From Palsa-295 sp963785585 (GTDB taxonomy: Bacteria; Acidobacteriota; Terriglobia; Acidiferrales; UBA7541): 64,000 nt of DNA. This document shows, piece by piece, positions 43,178 through 52,403 of the stretch. A program made the position numbers and the translations under genes. The notes below the pieces were generated by a model that worked only from the letters and a program-made list of their open reading frames with translations, was not told the origin of the DNA and searched no databases. The DNA lies in the NCBI GenBank assembly GCA_963785585.1, contig CAWAVW010000004.1, positions 434,001-498,000 on the forward strand, given 5' to 3'. The stretch's first letter is position 1, and each line of letters starts with the position of its first letter.

Positions 43178-44245
43178 ATGCGCAAATCGCCCCGACTGTT
43201 CGCATCGTTTGCCGCGCTCGTTTTTCTGGCGTGCAGTCCGGCATTTGGGCAACAGCCGCCGCCCGCCGCGCCTCCGCCGTCCACATCGCCGTCTGCAGCC
43301 CCGCAGCAGCCGGGCGCGCCGGTGCCCGTTCCACCGCAATCGGCGCCCGCCATCACTTCCACAACGGGACTTGTGCACCTGGTGGCTACGGTGATGGACC
43401 ACCACCACGAATTCGTCACCAATCTCGATCAATCCGATTTCCGGGTGCTCGAAGACGGTTCGGTGCAGGAAATTCGCTATTTCGGCCGCGAAACCGATTT
43501 GCCGCTTCGCATCGGAATCTTGCTCGACACTTCCAACAGCATTCGCCCGCGATTGGAGTTCGAAAAGGAAGCCGCGCTCGATTTCTTGCAAAGCGTCATT
43601 CGCCGCAACAAGGACCAGGCGTTCCTGATGACTTTTGACAACGAGCCGGAAGTGATTCAGGACTACACCGGAGACCTGGCACTGCTGACGGACGCGATTC
43701 GCAAGCAGCGTGCTGGCGGAGGCACTGCTCTGAACGACGCGATCTATCGCGCCGCTGAAAAACTTTCCAGTCCTCCGCTGCCCAAGGGCCCAAACAACGA
43801 AGTCCGCCGCGTGCTCGTGGTGATCAGCGACGGCGACGATAATCTCAGCGATCACGCGCTCAGCGAAGCCGTCGAAGCCGCGCTTCGCTCCGAAGCCGCG
43901 ATCTACTGCGTGAGCACCAATACCGATTGGCTCTCCATCAGCGGGGACAAACCGAAGAAAATTCATCTCGAGCCGGGCGATCTGGTTCTCGAAAAGTTCG
44001 CGGATCAAAGCGGCGGGCGCGTTTTTTATCCCTATAAAGTGGAAGACTTGGCGCAGTCGTTCATCGATATCGGGAACGAGCTTCGCAGCCAGTACTTCAT
44101 CGCCTACGCGCCCGGCAACGCCGAGGCGAACGGGAAATACCGCAAAATTGAAGTGCAGACCGACCGAAAAGGATTGGACGTTCGCACCCGCCGCGGATAT
44201 TACGCGACAGCACCGAAAAACCCTCTCATCCCATCCAGCAATTAG
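43178..44245 (+). CDS. Secreted VWFA-related (acidobacterial type) protein 1
   Basis: A 355-residue exported protein. The signal peptide covers residues 1-25 (LFASFAALVFLACSPAFG), then a Pro-rich stretch (PPPAAPPPSTSP). A domain with HLVATVMDHHHEFVTNLDQSDF opens the acidobacterial VWFA-related family (TIGR03436), and the VWA core has IGILLDTSNSIRP (MIDAS DxSxS form), GGTALNDAIYRAA and VVISDGDDN. It ends in a conserved beta region (YRKIEVQTDRKGLDVRTRRGYYA). I chose ATG 43178 over the TTG at 43166 because GAGG lies upstream of it. Function unknown; binding roles are typical. Confidence 0.87.
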   Translation: MRKSPRLFASFAALVFLACSPAFGQQPPPAAPPPSTSPSAAPQQPGAPVPVPPQSAPAITSTTGLVHLVATVMDHHHEFVTNLDQSDFRVLEDGSVQEIRYFGRETDLPLRIGILLDTSNSIRPRLEFEKEAALDFLQSVIRRNKDQAFLMTFDNEPEVIQDYTGDLALLTDAIRKQRAGGGTALNDAIYRAAEKLSSPPLPKGPNNEVRRVLVVISDGDDNLSDHALSEAVEAALRSEAAIYCVSTNTDWLSISGDKPKKIHLEPGDLVLEKFADQSGGRVFYPYKVEDLAQSFIDIGNELRSQYFIAYAPGNAEANGKYRKIEVQTDRKGLDVRTRRGYYATAPKNPLIPSSN

Positions 44246-44260
44246 GACCTTCGCGAAGGC

Positions 44261-45058
44261 CTATTTCGAGGCAGGTTCGTCGATGCGGCTCGTCGAAGTC
44301 ACGATGGCGCCGTTTTTCTGCGCCCATGCCAAAAATCCGTCCGGTGGGTGCTTCACTCCGCGCAGATCGGCCTTCTGAATGCTCGCTAAGTTTTGCCAAC
44401 GGGCGTCGCGCACATCGGCGTTGCGCAAGTCCGCCTTATCCAATTTCGCGCCGGTCCAGTCCGACTGGCTCAGATCGGCATTCGATAGCACGGCGTCCCG
44501 CAGGTCCGCGCCTGTCAGGTCGGCATCGCCCAGGTCCGCGTCTTGAAATTGCGTGCCCTGCAACAAGCTGTCGCGCAGATTGGCCGAATGCAAATTCGCA
44601 TTCGAAAAATCTGCCGCGCGGAAATCGCTATTTCGCAGATCGGCTGCGCTGAAATTGGATCGCACCAATCGCGCGCCCTGCAATCGAATGCCTTGCAGGA
44701 AAGCTCCCGAAACGTCCACGCCCACCAGTTGCACACCGTCCACATTCAATTCCTGTAGAGCTTCCAATCGGCCGCCACTCCCGCCCTTGCCCTGCGCCGT
44801 ATTCACCACCTGCCACGCCTGGTAGTGCTTCTGCTTGGTGCGGTCGCCGGACTCCGAAAAATAAAACAGCACCGCCACGAGCACGCTCAAACTGCTCAGG
44901 TACTCGAGCACTTCAAGAAATTTCCAGTTGCTGAGGAAATACGCCACCCACTCAAAACACCACTCCACCGCAAACAGTGGCAGAAGCCACCCGTGCGCTA
45001 GTTGGGCACGGCCCTCGGCGAAGGACGGCGGATGGGTTCTCGGTGCGAACACTCTCAT
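44261..45058 (-). CDS. Membrane-anchored pentapeptide-repeat protein
   Basis: A 265-residue protein. Two hydrophobic segments (LLPLFAVEWCFEWVAYFL and LEYLSSLSVLVAVLFYF, about 27-68) precede a pentapeptide beta-helix. Repeats of the A(D/N)LxX form run from about 122 to 240, for example FSAADLRNSDFRAADFSNAN and ADLTGADLRDAVLSNADLSQ. The last 25 residues (HPPDGFLAWAQKNGAIV) are not repeats. It is probably anchored in the inner membrane with the helix in the cytoplasm. It faces VWFA protein 1 by 15 bp. Role unknown. Confidence 0.87.
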   Translation of the reverse strand: MRVFAPRTHPPSFAEGRAQLAHGWLLPLFAVEWCFEWVAYFLSNWKFLEVLEYLSSLSVLVAVLFYFSESGDRTKQKHYQAWQVVNTAQGKGGSGGRLEALQELNVDGVQLVGVDVSGAFLQGIRLQGARLVRSNFSAADLRNSDFRAADFSNANLHSANLRDSLLQGTQFQDADLGDADLTGADLRDAVLSNADLSQSDWTGAKLDKADLRNADVRDARWQNLASIQKADLRGVKHPPDGFLAWAQKNGAIVTSTSRIDEPASK

Positions 45059-45207
45059 GGGGTTTCCTCTTCGAGTGAATCGGCGCGAGGAAGTTACACC
45101 ATTGCCGTGGGGAAGGGATACGTTTTCCGGAAACCTACGTTATTCAGGAACCGGGGTTACGAAAGGAACGATCCTTGCAGCGTCGTTCCAGAGAAGATAC
45201 CCCGTGC

Positions 45208-46296
45208 TTACTTGAATGGCGCGTAGTATCCCTTTCGTGCGAGCACTTTCATATCCGGGCGGTCGATATCGACCTGAATCTTACGGAACGTTCCGTCGCG
45301 CTTGTCGTTCGTCGGGTAATAGCCGAGCACGTACTGCGAGCGCAGCTCCTGCGAAATTTCATCGAACGCTTTTTCGAGCGATGCTTCGTTGTGAACATCG
45401 ATCACCCGGCCGCCCGTCTCGTCGGCCATTTTGCGCGCCACGCCCGGGCCTGTACCAAACGCCACCATCCGGTCCGAGATCAGCAAAACGTGAATTACCG
45501 CGTCCGTTCGTTGCGCCGCTTCGATCGCATCCTGCAATCGCAACTTGCTGCCGGTATCCTCCGCGTCGGTCATGATGATCACGCCTTTGCGTCCGGCTTC
45601 GCTGGCGAGTTCGTCGTGGCAGGCAAGGTACACGGCGTCGTACAAATTCGTGCCGCCGCCCTGGCCGCCGGGAATCGTCCCGGGAGTGACCACGCCTCCG
45701 CCGCCGACGGAATTGACGCGCGCCTTGTGAATCGCCCGGGAAAGCACCGAAGTGTCCTGCGTGAAATCGGCCAGTAAGTCCACGTCGAAGTCGAAGGTAA
45801 TGACCATCGCTTCGTCTTTGGGCCGCATCACTTCGCGCAGAAATCGCGAGGCCGTGTCCTGCTCGGCGTCGATCATCTGGTCCATGCTGGCGCTGGTATC
45901 GATCAGCAGCCCCAGTGTGATCGGCATATTTACTTCCTTCGAGAAGAATTCCACCTTCTGCTCGACGCCGTTTTCGTAAACCTTGAAATCTTCTTTGGCC
46001 AGATCCGAGACGATCGTGTGGTGCTTGTCGCGAACCGTGGCGAATACGTTCACCACGTTCGTTGTGGCTTTCAGTGGCCCTTGAGCATCCTGCGTCGCTT
46101 GCTGCTGTTGCGTGGCGTCGTCCCGTGAATCTGACAGCCTCGCGCGCCCAGACGCCAGCTTCAGGAAAGAGGCCGGCCGCGCCAGCCGGTCCGTCATCTG
46201 CGGCAACGCGCCCTTGGCGGACGGCACGGCCGTGACCGTCGCGTAACCCGCCAGAGCTAGAGTGAAAATCCCCGCCGCAAGGCTGCTGCGCCGCAT
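45208..46296 (-). CDS. Secreted VWFA-related protein 2
   Basis: A 362-residue exported protein of the same family as protein 1. The signal peptide is residues 1-25 (LAAGIFTLALAGYATVTAV). NVVNVFATVRDKHHTIVSDLAKEDF opens the family domain; LGLLIDTSASMDQM has the DxSxS MIDAS motif, GGTNLYDAVYLAC the Thr, and IIMTDAEDTGSKL the Asp. It ends FRKIQVDIDRPDMKVLARKGYYAPFK. I chose ATG 46296 because GGAGG lies 8 nt upstream; a frame to 46488 lacks support. It is divergent to protein 3, 152 bp apart. Confidence 0.87.
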   Translation of the reverse strand: MRRSSLAAGIFTLALAGYATVTAVPSAKGALPQMTDRLARPASFLKLASGRARLSDSRDDATQQQQATQDAQGPLKATTNVVNVFATVRDKHHTIVSDLAKEDFKVYENGVEQKVEFFSKEVNMPITLGLLIDTSASMDQMIDAEQDTASRFLREVMRPKDEAMVITFDFDVDLLADFTQDTSVLSRAIHKARVNSVGGGGVVTPGTIPGGQGGGTNLYDAVYLACHDELASEAGRKGVIIMTDAEDTGSKLRLQDAIEAAQRTDAVIHVLLISDRMVAFGTGPGVARKMADETGGRVIDVHNEASLEKAFDEISQELRSQYVLGYYPTNDKRDGTFRKIQVDIDRPDMKVLARKGYYAPFK

Positions 46297-46448
46297 TGTA
46301 TAATCCTCCGTGAAACTGCCTGAGCCAGTATGGATAGCGTTTTGATACGATGCAGTTCGCGCGCCGCCGGATGTTTCGGCCTTCCCGCTTCTGCGGGTGC
46401 AACGCGCGCCAGCGAACCGCCATCTTAGGTTCAAATCGAGACTTCCGA

Positions 46449-47678
46449 ATGACCGACCGCAAAACCGCAACGATCCACACGACGACAACCGCCATCGCCA
46501 CGCGCGCGCTCGCCCGCGTATTTTTGGCGCTCGGCATTGTAATACTTTTCAGCGCCGGCACACGCGCGCAGGACGCCGCGCCGCAACAGGATCAGACCAA
46601 ACCTCCCGTGCAGCCGGGACAATTGCCGCCCGCGCAATCTTCGGGGAAGACTCCGATTGCCCCACCGCCCGCTGCGCCGGAGGCCGCACCCGTAGCGCAA
46701 ACTCCGCAAGCGCAGACCGGCGTGTCGAAGCCGCAGGGCCAGAGCGATACCCGCAACCGCATCCGTGTTCGTTCGGACCTTGTGATTGTTCCGGTCACCG
46801 TAAAAAACCGCGACGGAGCGCTGGTCGGCGATCTGCAGCGCGATGAGTTCCGCATTTTCTGTGACAACGTGGAGCAGCAGATCATTTTCTTCACCTCTGA
46901 TCCGTTTCCGCTCTCCGCCGTCGTGCTCATCGACAACGATCTTTCCATCAAAGCCGCCGACCAGGTGCAGAAGAGCCTTACCGCAATCTCCGCTGGATTC
47001 GGACCGTCCGACGAAGTGGCTCTGGTCACCTACAACGAGTTCACCAACGTGGTCGAGGATTTTTCCTTTAACAACGACCAGCTTTTCACCAAGCTCAAGC
47101 GCCTCGAGCTCGATCATCACTATCCCGGCAGCCCCGTCGGCGGCCCACTCACCGCTGGACCTACGGCCAACGGCAAGAGCACCGAAACCGGCCAGCCTAC
47201 CCAGTTGGGCGTGCGGCAGGAAACTCCGCACAAAGACATGGACGACGCAATCTTCGACGCGGCGACCATGCTGAAAGGCCGCGGCCGCGACCGCCGCAAA
47301 ATTATTTTTCTGATTTCCGATGGCAACAACGCGAAAAATAACACCCACACGTTCGATCAGACCTTGCAGTTGCTGCTGACGGCTGACGTTTCCGTCTATT
47401 CCATCTCGGTGGGGCACGCGTTCCTGCAAAAGCAGACGTTGCGCCTGGAGAAATACGCCACCAAGTCCGGCGGCGACACGTTTTACGCCGGCAACGACCG
47501 CGGCCTGGAAGGTCTGTACTCCAACGTGACCGAACAGGCGCGCAACCAATACACGCTCACCTTCTCGCCGCAGGATACCGACCGCACCCAGGATTTTCAT
47601 TCGATCGAAGTGCGCGTGCGTCGCCCAAACCTGGAAGTTTCCACCCGCGAAGGCTACTACCAGAGCGGCCTGCGCTAA
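46449..47678 (+). CDS. Secreted VWFA-related protein 3
   Basis: A 409-residue exported protein, third paralogue. The signal peptide includes LARVFLALGIVILFSAGTRAQ; an Ala/Pro/Gln-rich linker (about 40-95) follows. The family domain opens VRSDLVIVPVTVKNRDGALVGD. The VWA core differs: the MIDAS segment is VVLIDNDLSIKA (D-N-D rather than D-T-S), while IIFLISDGNN is normal. It ends FHSIEVRVRRPNLEVSTREGYY. I chose ATG 46449, before the signal peptide. It is separated from protein 2 by a divergent gap. Confidence 0.84.
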   Translation: MTDRKTATIHTTTTAIATRALARVFLALGIVILFSAGTRAQDAAPQQDQTKPPVQPGQLPPAQSSGKTPIAPPPAAPEAAPVAQTPQAQTGVSKPQGQSDTRNRIRVRSDLVIVPVTVKNRDGALVGDLQRDEFRIFCDNVEQQIIFFTSDPFPLSAVVLIDNDLSIKAADQVQKSLTAISAGFGPSDEVALVTYNEFTNVVEDFSFNNDQLFTKLKRLELDHHYPGSPVGGPLTAGPTANGKSTETGQPTQLGVRQETPHKDMDDAIFDAATMLKGRGRDRRKIIFLISDGNNAKNNTHTFDQTLQLLLTADVSVYSISVGHAFLQKQTLRLEKYATKSGGDTFYAGNDRGLEGLYSNVTEQARNQYTLTFSPQDTDRTQDFHSIEVRVRRPNLEVSTREGYYQSGLR

Positions 47679-47871
47679 ATCGCGCGAAATTTTTTTGCGA
47701 AGTCAATAACACGCCGCAATTTAAATTTCTTGACTTCATTCGCGTCCCGTTCAAAACTCGTCTCAACGATGGAAGCGCGCGCAGCGCATCGCGCGCCGCT
47801 GATTCGCCGGGAGAAAGTTCCAAAGAACTGCGCGGAACAATCTCGAGCCTGAACGAAGGCTCACCAAAAGT

Positions 47872-47911
47872 AAAAACGGGGCGCCACTCGAAAGAGCAGC
47901 GCCCCGTTTTT
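47872..47911. terminator. Bidirectional terminator
   Basis: ACGGGGCGC (47876-47884) pairs with GCGCCCCGT (47899-47907), flanked by AAAA and TTTTT. It lies in the 252-bp gap between the convergent VWFA protein 3 and helicase genes, and works in principle on both strands. Confidence 0.85.
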
Positions 47912-47930
47912 ATTGGCAGCCGCCGATTTG

Positions 47931-50900
47931 TTAATCTTCGGCGGCAACGCTTGCAACCGCGCCGCGAATCGAAATCAATTGCTCATGTGCCGGGCAGATC
48001 GGGCGGTAGTCGCAGTAGCTGCATCCGAAGCCGGGTTTCGCCGGAAACTCCTTGGCGCGAATCTGGTCGGCCACGTGCGCGATTTTCTCTCTCGTCTCTT
48101 TCAGGGCCTTCGCGTCGCGCGTTCCGGCCGCCGCTTCGTTGGTCATCAGATTGAAAAACACAAGGCGCACCGGATCGAGTTCCAGGATTTCTTCCGCCGC
48201 CAGCGCATAAATCCCGAGCTGCAAATCCTTCTGCGCCGCCTTTTCGTCTTTCGGCCGCCCTGTCTTGTAATCCACGATCTCCACTTTCTTTCCGTCGATG
48301 CGATTGATCTGATCGATTCGCCCGGTGACGATCACGTCGTGCTCAAGCGGCAGCTCGAACGTTTTCTCCTGGTACATCATCGCCGGCGGCATCTTCGAAT
48401 ACTCCCGCCAGAAGGCTTCGAGCTGCTCGCGTCCTGCTTTGCGATATTCGTCTTCGTGATATTTGTCGATGAAGCCGCGCGAGGACCATACCCGGTCGTA
48501 GATCGCGTTCACTTCCGCAAACGGAAACTTTTTTCGTGCCGCAAGTTCGGCCACCGATTCCTTGACCGTCAAATGCATCACGTTGCCAAACGTGGCCATC
48601 GCGTGCGGCCCCCCGCGAATGCTCCACACATGCTTGAACATGTATTGCATCGGGCAGCGGTCGTAGGAATCGATCGCCGAGGAGCTCAGTTGCAGAGGCT
48701 CCGGCCGCGGCGGATGGTAAGCCTTGGCCCACACGGCCACGCGCGAGTACGCCTTGGTGTTTTTGCCGTCAGGTCCGAAGAGTTGCGAAGGGTCGCTTGA
48801 GTCGGCTTCCGGTCCCGTCGTCTCGGTGAGCAGCGGCACATCCATCTTCGCCTCGAACTGGTGAACGTCTTGCTGCTTGATCTTCGCGTTCATCAGGAAG
48901 TCGTCGAGGAACATCGACGGCTTTTTGCGCTTGTTGACGATGGTCAACAGCGTCAGGCGCTGGCGCGCGCGCGTGAGCGCCACGTAGAACAGGCGGCGCT
49001 CCTCCTGCACCTGGAAATTCATCTCCGGCTGCTCTTCCTTGATCATCTCCGGTGGAAATTCAAACACCACTTTGCGCGCCCCGGAAGGGAAGTCGTTCCT
49101 CGAAAGCCGCAAAATAAAGACGTGCGGAAATTCCAATCCCTTGGCGGAGTGAACGGTCATCAACTGCACAGCGTCGTCGGACAAATCCTCGTCCAGATGT
49201 ACGTCGCCGCCCGCTTCGTAAAAATATTCGAGGTATTCGATGAAGTCGGCGAGCTTCTTGTCTTCGCTCTTGCGCTGCCATTCCTTCACGAAATTCACAA
49301 AGCGGTCGAGGTAATACCTGTCCTGATCGGAGGGCAACGGCGCCAGGCCCAGCGCACCAATCAATTCATCGAGCACTTCGGTCGCCACTTTTCGCTGCGC
49401 GCTCGCACGCAGTGTTTTCAGCAGCGCCACCAATTCTTTGAGCTTCACGCCGGCCCGCGTGAACGGAGCTTCGTTCTGCGCCGTCTCCAATTCCTCGCTC
49501 AGCGGACGTCCGTGATTGCCCGTCGCTCGTTCAGCGATTCGCACCAGGTCGCTCGGTTCCAGGCCCCAGTACGGTGAGCCCAGCATGCGCGCGCAGGCAA
49601 CGTTGTCTCCGCTCACGACGATCACTCGCAGCCACGCGAATAAATCCTTCACCAGCGTGCTCGACAGGATTGAAAACTTGCGGATGACGAATGGAATTTC
49701 CTTGCGCCGCAGCGCGTCCAGCAAAAGCGTCCGGTGCGTGTGCTTGCGGTAGAGCACCGCAAACGATTTCCAGGCCGCGCCTTTCTCATGCAGCCGCTCG
49801 ATTTCGCCGGCCACCCAGTGCGCTTCTTCTTCGGGCGTGCCGAATTCGGCGACGCGGATTTTGTCGCCCGCGCGATTCTCGGTGGTGAGCGCCTTGGGCG
49901 GCAGCAGCGGCGACTTTTCGTTGTGCTGGATCACTTCACCGGCCACGCGCAGGATGCGTTCCGTCGAACGGTAATTTTGCGAGAGCGAAACGAGAAACTT
50001 CTTCGTCTTCGGCCCGAGTTTTGCGTCCGTCACGCCGCAGAATTGCTGCAGAAAGATCGTGAAGCTTCCGAACGACGCACCGCGAAAACGGTAAATCGCC
50101 TGGTCGTCGTCGCCCACGGCCACGATGTTTCGGCGCTCGCCGGCCAGCAGCTTCAGCAATTCGAGCTGCGCGATGTTGGTATCCTGAAATTCGTCCACCA
50201 GAATATATTTGTATTGCTCCTGCATGCGCGCGCGCAGTTCTGCGTCCTGGCGCAGCATCCGTACGCTTTGCACCAGTTGCGCCCCAAATGTCAGCAGGTT
50301 GCGCTCGAGCAACAGCTTCTCGCTGATCCGGTAAACGCGCGCCAGCTCTTCCTGCCGCGCGATTTCCTCTTCGGCTTCGGCGAGCGGTTCGGCCTCCAGT
50401 TCCGCGCGCACCGCTTCGTGCCGCTCGCGCAACCGCTTCACATAACTCTCGTAATCCTCCGGCGTCACCAGTTCATCCTGGCAGCGCGAGAAAAACTTCA
50501 CAAAGTCGCTGATGAATTCGCCGGGGTCCTGCAAGCGCCGAAAGTGCTTCAGTTCCAATTCGCCGATGTGCCGCCGAAGCAGGATTCTGTGATCCACATC
50601 GTCCAGCGGCTGCACATCCGGATTCGCAGTTCGCAAAATCCGTTCCAGGCAAAACGAATGGAACGTGCTCAGCCATACGCCCTCCGCCCGCTCGCCCACG
50701 GCTTTCACCACGCGGCTTTTCATCTGCCCGGCGGCTTTGTCGGTAAACGTCAGCCCCAGGATGTTTTCGCCCTGCAAGTCCGGCTGCGTTTCGAGCAGAT
50801 TGCGGATCCGATCGATGATCACCCGCGTCTTGCCTGTGCCGGCGCCCGCAACGACGAGCAGAGGCCCGTCCACGTGCTCTACCGCCGCGCGCTGCGCCGC

Positions 50901-50945
50901 ATTCAGTCCCGCGACCGCATCGGTCTTGCTTTCTTCCATTGCCAT
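47931..50945 (-). CDS. UvrD-type helicase fused to a PD-(D/E)XK nuclease
   Basis: A 1004-residue single-chain helicase-nuclease. Superfamily I motifs are AGAGTGKTRVIIDRI (Walker A), LGLTFTDKAAGQMKSRV (Ia), LVDEFQDTNIAQL (Walker B), VAVGDDDQAIYRFRGA (III), SLSQNYRSTERIL, and LMTVHSAKGLEF (V). The C-terminal part (about 740-1000) is RecB/AddB-like: SSAIDSYDRCPMQYMFKHVW, then VEIVDYKTGRPKDEKAAQKDLQLGIYALAAEE (nuclease D..K and Q) and FGCSYCDYRPIC. One Cys in DRCPMQ and three in CSYCDYRPIC form a likely iron-sulfur clamp as in AddB. Probably a double-strand break or repair enzyme. Confidence 0.9.
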   Translation of the reverse strand: MAMEESKTDAVAGLNAAQRAAVEHVDGPLLVVAGAGTGKTRVIIDRIRNLLETQPDLQGENILGLTFTDKAAGQMKSRVVKAVGERAEGVWLSTFHSFCLERILRTANPDVQPLDDVDHRILLRRHIGELELKHFRRLQDPGEFISDFVKFFSRCQDELVTPEDYESYVKRLRERHEAVRAELEAEPLAEAEEEIARQEELARVYRISEKLLLERNLLTFGAQLVQSVRMLRQDAELRARMQEQYKYILVDEFQDTNIAQLELLKLLAGERRNIVAVGDDDQAIYRFRGASFGSFTIFLQQFCGVTDAKLGPKTKKFLVSLSQNYRSTERILRVAGEVIQHNEKSPLLPPKALTTENRAGDKIRVAEFGTPEEEAHWVAGEIERLHEKGAAWKSFAVLYRKHTHRTLLLDALRRKEIPFVIRKFSILSSTLVKDLFAWLRVIVVSGDNVACARMLGSPYWGLEPSDLVRIAERATGNHGRPLSEELETAQNEAPFTRAGVKLKELVALLKTLRASAQRKVATEVLDELIGALGLAPLPSDQDRYYLDRFVNFVKEWQRKSEDKKLADFIEYLEYFYEAGGDVHLDEDLSDDAVQLMTVHSAKGLEFPHVFILRLSRNDFPSGARKVVFEFPPEMIKEEQPEMNFQVQEERRLFYVALTRARQRLTLLTIVNKRKKPSMFLDDFLMNAKIKQQDVHQFEAKMDVPLLTETTGPEADSSDPSQLFGPDGKNTKAYSRVAVWAKAYHPPRPEPLQLSSSAIDSYDRCPMQYMFKHVWSIRGGPHAMATFGNVMHLTVKESVAELAARKKFPFAEVNAIYDRVWSSRGFIDKYHEDEYRKAGREQLEAFWREYSKMPPAMMYQEKTFELPLEHDVIVTGRIDQINRIDGKKVEIVDYKTGRPKDEKAAQKDLQLGIYALAAEEILELDPVRLVFFNLMTNEAAAGTRDAKALKETREKIAHVADQIRAKEFPAKPGFGCSYCDYRPICPAHEQLISIRGAVASVAAED

Positions 50946-51109
50946 GCCGCTATCCTAGCCCAATTCCAAATTTCGCGCCGAGCCACGCATCGCATCTCGC
51001 GCTTGTCGCGCCCATCGTCAATCGTTCGCTTGCATCTTTCCGTACTTCCCGAGCGCTCCCATCCGGACCCGCATTCCGTGGCCGCCTCGGCTCTGCCCTT
51101 TCCGTCAAA

Positions 51110-51156
51110 TTGACCGCGCCAACTCGCCGCGCCTATACTTATAGCTCGCATAGGCG
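51110..51156 (+). promoter_or_regulatory. Thiolase promoter with an inverted-repeat operator
   Basis: TTGACC (51110-51115), an 18-bp spacer, and TATACT (51134-51139) form a promoter. CGCCTAT (51130-51136) and ATAGGCG (51150-51156) are exact inverted repeats separated by 13 bp and cover the -10 box and predicted start near 51146. This is the place for a repressor of TetR or similar type. The thiolase has GGAG 8 nt before its ATG. Confidence 0.55.
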
Positions 51157-51184
51157 AATCTTCTAGGTGTCCGGAGCTTAAATC

Positions 51185-52369
51185 ATGGAACGTCCTGTCA
51201 TCCTCAGCGCTGTCCGCACTCCCATCGGCAAATTCATGGGCGGTCTCGCGCCGCTTTCCGCCCAGGAACTGGGCGCGAAAGCGATCGCCGAGGCCGTTCG
51301 CCGCGCCGGCATCGAACCCGCGCAAGTGGACGAAGCGATCATGGGCAACGTGGTGCAGGCCGGGCTCGGCCAGAATCCGGCGCGCCAGGCCGCGCTGAAG
51401 GCGGGACTCGCGCCGCGCGTTGCCGCGATGACCATCAATAAAGTTTGCGGTTCGGGACTGAAGGCCGTCGGCCTCGCAGCGCAGGGCGTGCAGCTCGGAG
51501 ATACCGAAATCGTCGCCGCCGGCGGCATGGAGTCGATGTCCAACTGCCCCTACCTTATCAAGGGTGCCCGCACCGGATTCCGCCTGGGCAATCAGGAAAT
51601 GATCGATTCCATGATCCATGACGGCCTGTGGGACTCCTACGAGAACTACCACATGGGCGTCACCGGCGAAAACGTCGCCGAAAAATACAAGATCACCCGC
51701 GAAGAGCAGGACAAGTTCGCGTTCGAGTCGCACCAGAAAGCGATCAACGCCCAAAAGTCTTGCTTCTTCTCCGCGCAAATTGTGCCGGTGGAAATTCCGC
51801 AAAAAAAAGGCGAGCCGGTCGTCATCAGCAAAGACGAATCCCCTCGCGCGGACACCACTCTCGAAGCCTTGGCGAAACTGAAGCCCGCGTTCAAAAAAGA
51901 CGGCACCGTGACGGCGGGGAACGCGCCGGGCACGAATGACGGCGCTGCGGCCTTAATCGTCTCTACCGAAGCGATCGCTTCGAAACTCGGCAAACAGCCG
52001 ATGGCCCGCATCGTGGCCCAAGCGGTGAGCGGCGTCGAACCGAAATGGGTGATGATGGCGCCGGTCGATGCGGTGGAAAAACTGCTCGCGAAAACCGGAT
52101 GGGACCGCGACAAAGATGTCGATCTCTACGAATTGAACGAAGCGTTCGCTGTGGCGGCCATCGCCGTCACGCGCGAGCTGAAGCTCAATCCCGAAAAGGT
52201 AAACGTAAACGGCGGCGCAGTGGCGCTCGGCCATCCCATCGGAGCGTCCGGCGCGCGCGTGCTCGTCACGCTGCTCTATGAATTGCAGCGCCGCAACCTG
52301 AAGCGTGGCATCGCCGCCCTCTGCCTCGGCGGCGGCAACGCCGTAGCCCTCGCCGTCGAACGCTTTTAG
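51185..52369 (+). CDS. Acetyl-CoA acetyltransferase (thiolase)
   Basis: A 394-residue degradative or biosynthetic thiolase that joins or splits acetoacetyl-CoA. The nucleophilic Cys is in TINKVCGSGLKAV (about 85-97), the second signature is NVNGGAVALGHPIGASGAR (His) and the last CLGGGNAVAL (Cys). It fits AtoB/PhaA. The gene starts a cluster with a MmcQ/YjbR protein and 3-hydroxybutyryl-CoA dehydrogenase, so butyrate-type or fatty-acid CoA metabolism is likely. Confidence 0.94.
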   Translation: MERPVILSAVRTPIGKFMGGLAPLSAQELGAKAIAEAVRRAGIEPAQVDEAIMGNVVQAGLGQNPARQAALKAGLAPRVAAMTINKVCGSGLKAVGLAAQGVQLGDTEIVAAGGMESMSNCPYLIKGARTGFRLGNQEMIDSMIHDGLWDSYENYHMGVTGENVAEKYKITREEQDKFAFESHQKAINAQKSCFFSAQIVPVEIPQKKGEPVVISKDESPRADTTLEALAKLKPAFKKDGTVTAGNAPGTNDGAAALIVSTEAIASKLGKQPMARIVAQAVSGVEPKWVMMAPVDAVEKLLAKTGWDRDKDVDLYELNEAFAVAAIAVTRELKLNPEKVNVNGGAVALGHPIGASGARVLVTLLYELQRRNLKRGIAALCLGGGNAVALAVERF

Positions 52370-52403
52370 CAACTTCAGACGCCCGCGCTCCCTGCGAACT
52401 CCC

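Noticed and set aside
45059..45207. Possible small gene in the gap between the pentapeptide and VWFA genes
   Set aside because: Open frames there lack a ribosome site and protein-like composition; the palindrome TTTCCGGAAA is too short to interpret.
51145..51160. Minus-strand TTCGCCTATGC between the helicase and thiolase genes as another LexA site
   Set aside because: Only one half-site matches; there is no second TTCGC at the 11-bp spacing. It is better explained by the inverted repeat.
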